Shown piece by piece: positions 60,795 through 64,000 of a stretch of DNA of 64,000 nucleotides. The stretch lies in contig NZ_LBJG01000009.1 in the NCBI RefSeq assembly GCF_028128765.1, forward strand, positions 1-64,000. The letters are read 5' to 3'. Source of the DNA: Bradyrhizobium sp. CCBAU 51627. Lineage in GTDB: Bacteria; Pseudomonadota; Alphaproteobacteria; Rhizobiales; Xanthobacteraceae. Below the pieces are notes generated by a model. That model was given only the letters and a program-made list of their open reading frames with translations. It had not been told where the DNA came from and made no database searches. Within the stretch, counting starts at the first letter, position 1; each line of letters starts with the position of its first letter. Position numbers and translations under genes: made by a program.

Positions 60795-62795
60795 GTGGTT
60801 TTGACGTTGAGTGTTCACCGTTACAGGTATTTGCGGACCGCCGCAGCGCTCGCCTCGGGCGTGCTCGTGCTGCCCGTCTCCGGCCGCGCTGCCGATTTGC
60901 CACTGAAGGGGCCGGCGCTGAAAGCCGTTTATGATTGGACGGGTCTCTATATCGGCGCGCACACCGGCGTAACCCGTGGCTCTTCCTCCGCAACGCTGAC
61001 TGACCCCACGGTCGCGACCGACAACAACGCCTTCACCGGCGCGACCGGCGGTGTCCAGGCGGGCTACAATTGGCGCCTCGACTCAGGCCTCCTGCTCGGC
61101 GTCGAAGGCGATATCTCCTTTCCGAACTACCTGCCCTCCAACCACGTCGTGTCGTCGGCGGTGAACGCGCTGTCGAGCGCCGAGGAGCGATGGGACTATG
61201 TCGCAACCTTGCGCGCGCGGCTCGGCTACGCCACCGGCAACTGGCTGTTCTACGCGACTGGTGGCGCCGCCTTTGCCGGCGAGCGCTTTCTCGCGACTCC
61301 GACAGGCGGCAATGAACAGAAGGTGTTGAACACGCGGTTCGGCTGGACCGCCGGCGGCGGCGTCGAATACGCCTTCGCGACGCACTGGAGCGCGCGGCTC
61401 GAATATCTCTACGGCAAGTTCGAGAACGTGGGCGTCAGCTTCCCCTCGGGCGCGCAATATTCGTCCTCGATGGATTTCCAGAGCCTGCGGATCGGCCTCA
61501 ATCGCAAGATCGATTGGCCGGGCGTACCGACCTACAATCCGAAGTCGGATGTGACGGACACCGAGTCGAGCCGCTGGGAGATCCACGGCCAGTCGACCTT
61601 CCTGCCGCAGGGGCATCCGTCGTTCAGCGCGCCCTACACCGGGCCGAACAGCCTGACGACGTCACCGGATTTGCAGGAGACCTGGAGCAACTCGCTCTAT
61701 CTCAATGCGCGGCTGTGGGACGGAGGCGAGGTCTATTTCAATCCCGAGCTGCTGCAGGGCTTTGGTTTCAACAACACGACGGGCGCTGGAGGGTTCCCCA
61801 ATGGCGAGGCGCAGAAATCCGGCTTCCCCTATCCGCACTTCAATGCCTCGCGGCTGTTCGTGCGTCAGACCTTTGGCTTCGGCGGCGAGCAGGAGGAGCT
61901 CACCAGCGGCCAGATGCAGCTCGCCGGCAAAGCTGACGTGTCGCGCCTGACCTTGCAGGTCGGCAAGTTCTCCGTGGTCGACGTGTTCGATGGCAATTCC
62001 TACGCGCACGACCCGCGCAAGGATTTCATGAACTGGTCGATCTGGGCCTCGGGCGCCTTCGACTATGCCGCCGACAAGCTCGGCCTCGGCTATGGCGCGA
62101 CCGCCGAGCTAAACCAGAAGCAATGGGCGCTTCGCGCCGGCTACTTCCTGATGGACGCGGAGTCCAACTCGAACAATTTCGACATGAATATCGGCCGCCG
62201 CGGCGAATATGTCGCGGAGCTCGAGATGCGCTATTCCCTGTTCGGCCAGCCCGGCAAGCTGCGCACGCTCGGTTTCGTCAACAGCGCCTATTCCGGCAGC
62301 TATCGTGAGACGCTGGACAATCCCGCCTTCGGCGTCGACATCACCCAGACCCGCCGCGGCCGCCTCAAATACGGCTATGCCTTCAACCTCGAACAGGCCG
62401 TCACCGACGACATCGGCTTGTTCGGGCGCTGGAGCTGGAACGACGGCCGCAACGAGATCATGGCCTTCACTGATATCGACAGCAGCCTGTCCGGCGGCGT
62501 CTCGGTCAAAGGCACCAAGTGGGGTCGGCCCGATGACGTCGTCGGCGTCGCCGGCGCCATCAACAGCCTGTCACACGACCATCGCGACTTCATCGCGGCG
62601 GGCGGGCTCGGCCCGCTGATCGGCGATGGCCAGCTCAACTACCGCCGCGAACGCGTGCTGGAAACCTATTACGCCTATGCGCTGAACAAGGCGCTGACCT
62701 TCACCGCCGACTACCAGCTCATCGTCAATCCTGCCTACAACGCCGACCGCGGCCCGGTGTCGGTTTTCTCAGGGCGCCTGCACGGCGAGTTCTGA
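60795..62795 (+). CDS. outer-membrane protein: Omp25-like barrel fused to OprB-like carbohydrate porin
   Basis: About 666 residues. Signal peptide YLRTAAALASGVLVLPVSG. Residues about 30-240 form an Omp25/OmpA-like eight-strand barrel (AVYDWTGLYIGAHTG; YVATLRARLGYATGNWLFYA; WSARLEYLYGKFENVGVSF). From about 255 an OprB-like carbohydrate porin follows (WEIHGQSTFLPQGHPSFSAP; LWDGGEVYFNPELLQGFGF; LQVGKFSVVDVFDGNSYAHD), ending in a Phe-terminal beta signal (VFSGRLHGEF). The start is uncertain: GTG 60795 is chosen because it gives the signal peptide. A Fur-like box lies upstream. Solute unknown. Confidence 0.85.
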   Translation: MVLTLSVHRYRYLRTAAALASGVLVLPVSGRAADLPLKGPALKAVYDWTGLYIGAHTGVTRGSSSATLTDPTVATDNNAFTGATGGVQAGYNWRLDSGLLLGVEGDISFPNYLPSNHVVSSAVNALSSAEERWDYVATLRARLGYATGNWLFYATGGAAFAGERFLATPTGGNEQKVLNTRFGWTAGGGVEYAFATHWSARLEYLYGKFENVGVSFPSGAQYSSSMDFQSLRIGLNRKIDWPGVPTYNPKSDVTDTESSRWEIHGQSTFLPQGHPSFSAPYTGPNSLTTSPDLQETWSNSLYLNARLWDGGEVYFNPELLQGFGFNNTTGAGGFPNGEAQKSGFPYPHFNASRLFVRQTFGFGGEQEELTSGQMQLAGKADVSRLTLQVGKFSVVDVFDGNSYAHDPRKDFMNWSIWASGAFDYAADKLGLGYGATAELNQKQWALRAGYFLMDAESNSNNFDMNIGRRGEYVAELEMRYSLFGQPGKLRTLGFVNSAYSGSYRETLDNPAFGVDITQTRRGRLKYGYAFNLEQAVTDDIGLFGRWSWNDGRNEIMAFTDIDSSLSGGVSVKGTKWGRPDDVVGVAGAINSLSHDHRDFIAAGGLGPLIGDGQLNYRRERVLETYYAYALNKALTFTADYQLIVNPAYNADRGPVSVFSGRLHGEF

Positions 62796-62855
62796 GCGCG
62801 CGAAACCCTGGCCGCCCCCAGCCAGGACTTGTGGTCGGCCGTGGTCAAATCCAGA

Positions 62856-62946
62856 CCGCCGACTATCAATTGATCACAAACCCGGCCTATAAGCTCGGCC
62901 ATAGGCCGGCTCGATTTTCTCGGGGCGCCTGCACGTCGAATTTCTC
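62856..62946 (+). pseudogene. decayed copy of the porin 3' end
   Basis: Sixty bases after the porin stop, the text again reads ADYQLITNPAY, then in a shifted frame matches FSGRLH, as CTCGGGGCGCCTGCACG. It aligns by eye with the last 90 bases of the intact porin gene (ADYQLIVNPAYN...FSGRLHGEF) but has frame breaks and no upstream part. It is the relic of a second porin copy. Confidence 0.7.
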
Positions 62947-62965
62947 GCCCCCTGGGACTGGCCGC

Positions 62966-64000
62966 ATGAAGCCTGTGGATTTCAGGACGACCGCAATCGG
63001 CCGGACGCTGCTTCCCAATGTCTGGGATGTTGTAGCGTTGCTGCTTGTGATCGGCGCGATGGTGCTGATCGTCTACGGCGGCGAGCAGACTACCGCGCCT
63101 CTTTCGGAGCTTGAACGGACGCCGGTATCGCTCAATCCAGCGAACCTGCCGCTCTATGCGCTGCGCACCGTTCTGAGGATGTTGCTCGCGATCGTCTGCT
63201 CCACGATTTTCACGTTTATCTATGCCGCGATCGCAGCCAAGAGCCGGCGCGCGGAAATGGTCATGATCCCGGTGCTGGACATCCTCCAGTCGGTGCCGAT
63301 CCTGGGCTTCCTGACCTTCACCGTCGTCTTCTTCATGAACCTGTTTCCGAGCCAGGTGCTCGGCGCCGAGCTTGCATCGGTGTTCGCAATTTTCACCAGC
63401 CAGGCCTGGAACATGACTTTCAGCATGTATCAGTCCATGCGCAACGTGCCGAAGGATCTGGAAGAAGCCGCGCAGAGCTTCCACTTGTCGGGCTGGCAGC
63501 GCTTCTGGCGCCTCGATGTCCCGTTTGCGATGCCGGGCTTGATCTGGAACGCAATGATGTCGATGTCGGGCGGCTGGTTCTTTGTGGTCGCCTCGGAGGC
63601 GATCACGGTTGGCAATACGACCGTGACGTTGCCCGGAATCGGTTCCTATGTCGCGCTTGGCATCCAGCAGCGGGATCTGCCTGCGATCTTCTACGCCATC
63701 CTGACGATGCTGTTCGTCATTATCGCCTATGATCAGCTGCTGTTCCGCCCCATTGTCGCGTGGGCCGACAAATTCCGCTTCGAACAGACCGCGTCCGGCG
63801 AGGCGCCGGCGTCATGGGTGCTCGACCTGTTTCGCCGCACGCGGGCGCTGCGCGCGCTGACGCTGCCCTTCTCCGCGTTCAATCGCGTGATCTCTAATCT
63901 GCGCATTCCACTGCCTAGACTGCAGCCGCCGACCAAGGCCAAAAGCCGTCCGTCTCGGCTGCTCGACGGGACCTGGATCGCGTTCATTCTCGCAGGAACC
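62966..64000 (+). CDS. ABC transporter permease, double-domain type (cut by window edge)
   Basis: At least 345 residues, continuing past the window. The first permease domain is complete: TM1 NVWDVVALLLVIGAMVLIVY, then SVPILGFLTFTVVFFMNLFP, the EAA loop EEAAQSFHLSGWQRFWRLDV and WFFVVASEAITVGNTTVTLP. After a linker, RLLDGTWIAFILAGT begins what should be a second permease domain, as in double-domain permeases of nitrate/sulfonate-type importers. It starts 20 bp after the porin relic. Solute unknown; the Fur-like box further upstream may bear on it. Confidence 0.85.
   Translation, partial: MKPVDFRTTAIGRTLLPNVWDVVALLLVIGAMVLIVYGGEQTTAPLSELERTPVSLNPANLPLYALRTVLRMLLAIVCSTIFTFIYAAIAAKSRRAEMVMIPVLDILQSVPILGFLTFTVVFFMNLFPSQVLGAELASVFAIFTSQAWNMTFSMYQSMRNVPKDLEEAAQSFHLSGWQRFWRLDVPFAMPGLIWNAMMSMSGGWFFVVASEAITVGNTTVTLPGIGSYVALGIQQRDLPAIFYAILTMLFVIIAYDQLLFRPIVAWADKFRFEQTASGEAPASWVLDLFRRTRALRALTLPFSAFNRVISNLRIPLPRLQPPTKAKSRPSRLLDGTWIAFILAGT

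Overview
The window is GC-rich chromosomal DNA of an alphaproteobacterium, most likely Bradyrhizobium or a close relative. The evidence is the chvI-chvG-hprK-EIIA-HPr gene order near pckA, a short C-terminal-type HPr kinase, a DUF2865 protein, porins with an Omp25-like front and an OprB-like back, and families of GC-rich palindromic intergenic repeats. The genus comes from recall of gene order and protein style, not from a database search. Genes are densely packed on both strands. No rRNA, tRNA, CRISPR array or intact insertion sequence was seen. Both ends cut through genes: ugd on the left and an ABC permease on the right.

Left part (1-28.2 kb), mostly core genes: ugd (partial), an acyltransferase, a divergent oxidoreductase/LysR pair, polA, an FMN reductase, a LysE exporter, a GST, pyrE, a DUF2865 protein, glgP, a thioesterase and pckA. 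A large secreted TPR-CHAT protein and a HugZ-like heme protein follow. Then comes a signalling and carbon-control block: chvI, chvG, hprK, EIIA-Man and HPr. A GT39 membrane glycosyltransferase and lepA close the part. A LexA-type SOS box and a frameshifted GIY-YIG remnant lie near 10.9 kb.

Middle part (28.2-35 kb), accessory and partly decayed: a cyclase/alpha-beta hydrolase fusion, a remnant of a ChrR-type anti-sigma cupin, an ECF sigma factor without region 4, a truncated AraC-type regulator, several small membrane or secreted proteins, an Asp/Glu racemase, an L,D-transpeptidase and an SRPBCC protein. From 35 to 44.4 kb: plsY, an amidase, a PAS-GGDEF-EAL protein with a degenerate GGDEF, mepA and modABC with a short ModC.

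Right part (44.4-64 kb): a PepSY-like protein, an NhaP2-type antiporter, an MscS channel, map, a deletion scar made of AlkA-type and EamA fragments, radC, a TetR/VOC pair facing a tautomerase across palindromic operators, an ECF42-type sigma factor with its DGPF/YCII partner, and a translationally coupled ABC / 2-hydroxyacid dehydrogenase / AprI-Inh operon facing a creatininase-family hydrolase. The window ends with a Fur-box-like site, a two-barrel porin, a decayed copy of that porin's 3' end, and the cut double permease. The most unusual points are the SOS box with the GIY-YIG relic, PolA without a proofreading site but with a histone-like tail, the TPR-CHAT protein, the cyclase-hydrolase fusion, the broken sigma/ChrR pair, and a perfect 14-bp inverted repeat between the ABC binding protein and the creatininase gene.
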